This document shows, one piece after another, positions 5,416-6,336 of a DNA stretch of 6,336 nt (within the stretch, counting starts at the first letter, position 1; each line of letters opens with the position of its first letter). Origin of the DNA: an uncultured Actinomycetes bacterium (lineage in GTDB: Bacteria; Actinomycetota; Actinomycetes; Nanopelagicales; Nanopelagicaceae); NCBI GenBank assembly GCA_903893085.1, contig CAITKS010000209.1, positions 1-6,336 on the forward strand, in the 5' to 3' direction. The translations under genes were made by a program, and so were the position numbers. The notes beneath the pieces were generated by a model, which was not told the origin of the DNA, searched no databases, and saw only the letters and a program-made list of their open reading frames with translations.

Positions 5416-6336
5416 CTACGGGCTGACAACAGGTTTTAGATCACGAACAGATTTAACACAAAGTGAAGCCAGCGCCGCCACCAAGGCGATTGAGCCAGTT
5501 ATATAAATAATAGTGCTCACCCCAAAAACGTGCGCTAGCGGACCTGCGACTGCAATACCCAGAGGTGAAAGCCCGTAAGAACCTAAAGCGTCGTAGGCAA
5601 CAACTCGCGAATACGACTCTTCTGGAATGTGAGATTGCAGCGAGGTACTCCAAACCACCATAAATATATCTATGGCAATACCTGCAAAAAATGCAGAGAG
5701 AAGTGATATCCAAAGCGGTGCCTTCATCGCCAGTGAGAAATCCCAAATTGATGCGCCAGCAATTATCAGCATCGCAAGCAAGAGCGGCCTTGAAAAGTGT
5801 ATTTTGAGTGAGATAACGCTGCCAGCAAGCATTCCCAAAGTTAGGGCAGCCAAATTAAATGACCAAAACTTTGGACCATTCGCAATATCTGCAAAATTCA
5901 GCGGCCCAAGTATTTGTAACAATGATTCAAAGGCAAGGTTTATAACTGCAAATGCAATAACTACCGTCACAACCCATGAGCGAGATATGAATTCGCGCCA
6001 CCCAGATTTAAGATCTTGAAAAACGGTATTTTTATGCTCGCGCACAATTGTCGGAAGGTCTAAATTCCAAACCAGAATTCCTGCAATTAGAAAAGTTATG
6101 GCATCCACCAAAAGCGCCCAGCCGGATCCAAATGCGGTCACCATGCTTCCCCCAATAAGGGCACCAGCTACATAACCAATATTGGTAGTCATGCTTATTA
6201 CCGCGTTGCCTTGCTGCAACTTATCTTTCGGCAAAATTTCGGGAAGCACGCCCGACATGGCTGGCCACCAGAGTGCATTTAGAATTCCAAAGAGCGCGCC
6301 CATTAAAGCCAGTAAGAAAACGCTGGAATTTCCAAC
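5416..6336 (-). CDS. Major facilitator superfamily transporter, C-terminal three-quarters (5' end outside window)
   Basis: Probable proton-driven efflux permease of the MFS_3/EntS-like group. The frame stays open to the window edge, so the ATG at 6303 is an internal methionine; 306 residues are visible and about 100 are missing compared with the usual ~400-420. The fragment opens near helix 4 (VFLLALMGALFGILNALWWP, residues 6-25), followed by the loop LPEILPKDKLQQGNAV (31-46) typical of this group, helices 5-6 (about 53-69 and 73-90), a cytoplasmic loop (91-120) and six more helices (about 121-145, 158-177, 184-204, 208-230, 253-272, 275-294). The second-half loop contains SLQSHIPEESYSRVVAYDAL (232-251), a counterpart of the LPE loop. 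Substrate cannot be inferred. It ends in TAG, 9 bases before trhA. No disruption is visible. Confidence 0.9.
   Translation of the reverse strand, partial: VGNSSVFLLALMGALFGILNALWWPAMSGVLPEILPKDKLQQGNAVISMTTNIGYVAGALIGGSMVTAFGSGWALLVDAITFLIAGILVWNLDLPTIVREHKNTVFQDLKSGWREFISRSWVVTVVIAFAVINLAFESLLQILGPLNFADIANGPKFWSFNLAALTLGMLAGSVISLKIHFSRPLLLAMLIIAGASIWDFSLAMKAPLWISLLSAFFAGIAIDIFMVVWSTSLQSHIPEESYSRVVAYDALGSYGLSPLGIAVAGPLAHVFGVSTIIYITGSIALVAALASLCVKSVRDLKPVVSP

Noticed and set aside
5380..5430. TTGTCA upstream of trhA as a -35 box for its own promoter.
   Set aside because: At normal spacing the -10 position falls on the start codon and has no TANNNT match; co-transcription from the transporter gene, 9 bases away, is simpler.

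Overview
The window looks like chromosome from a small-genome actinobacterium with G+C well below the usual actinobacterial range (mid-40s percent by eye). Three things suggest this: adjacent rph and rdgB, an arrangement common in Actinobacteria; GTG starts; and alanine/lysine-rich (AKKA-type) histone-H1-like protein tails. A freshwater acI-type lineage (Nanopelagicales, such as Planktophila or Nanopelagicus) fits best, but this is an inference from style and not a proven assignment. No mobile element, CRISPR array, tRNA, rRNA or phage gene was recognised, and genes fill the window with no gap of 300 bases.

The plus-strand block (1-2064) holds the 3' part of rph (RNase PH), then rdgB (XTP/dITP pyrophosphatase) overlapping it by 4 bases, then after 44 bases an unusual 285-residue protein. 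That protein has an extremely lysine-rich, internally repeated N-terminal segment, one transmembrane helix, an acidic Pro/Thr linker and a fibronectin-III-like C-terminal domain. A strong hairpin at 2074-2112 ends this block and also sits just past the stop of the convergent block.

The minus-strand block (6336 down to 2125) runs in transcription order: an MFS transporter (start outside the window), a TrhA/hemolysin-III family membrane protein, a long alanine/glutamate-rich coiled-coil protein with its own lysine-rich tail, and an acyltransferase-3 membrane protein with a C-terminal SGNH domain. Gaps are 9, 40 and 5 bases, so all four could be co-transcribed. A promoter-like sequence in the 40-base gap may also start a shorter, leaderless transcript for the last two genes.

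The enzymes and transporters are recognisable families. The less ordinary content is the pair of proteins with H1-like lysine tails: one is predicted to be anchored in the membrane with an extracytoplasmic FN3-like domain, the other is a cytoplasmic coiled coil translated just ahead of an envelope acyltransferase. A role in linking DNA or another polyanion to the cell envelope is a reasonable hypothesis, but nothing in the sequence proves it.
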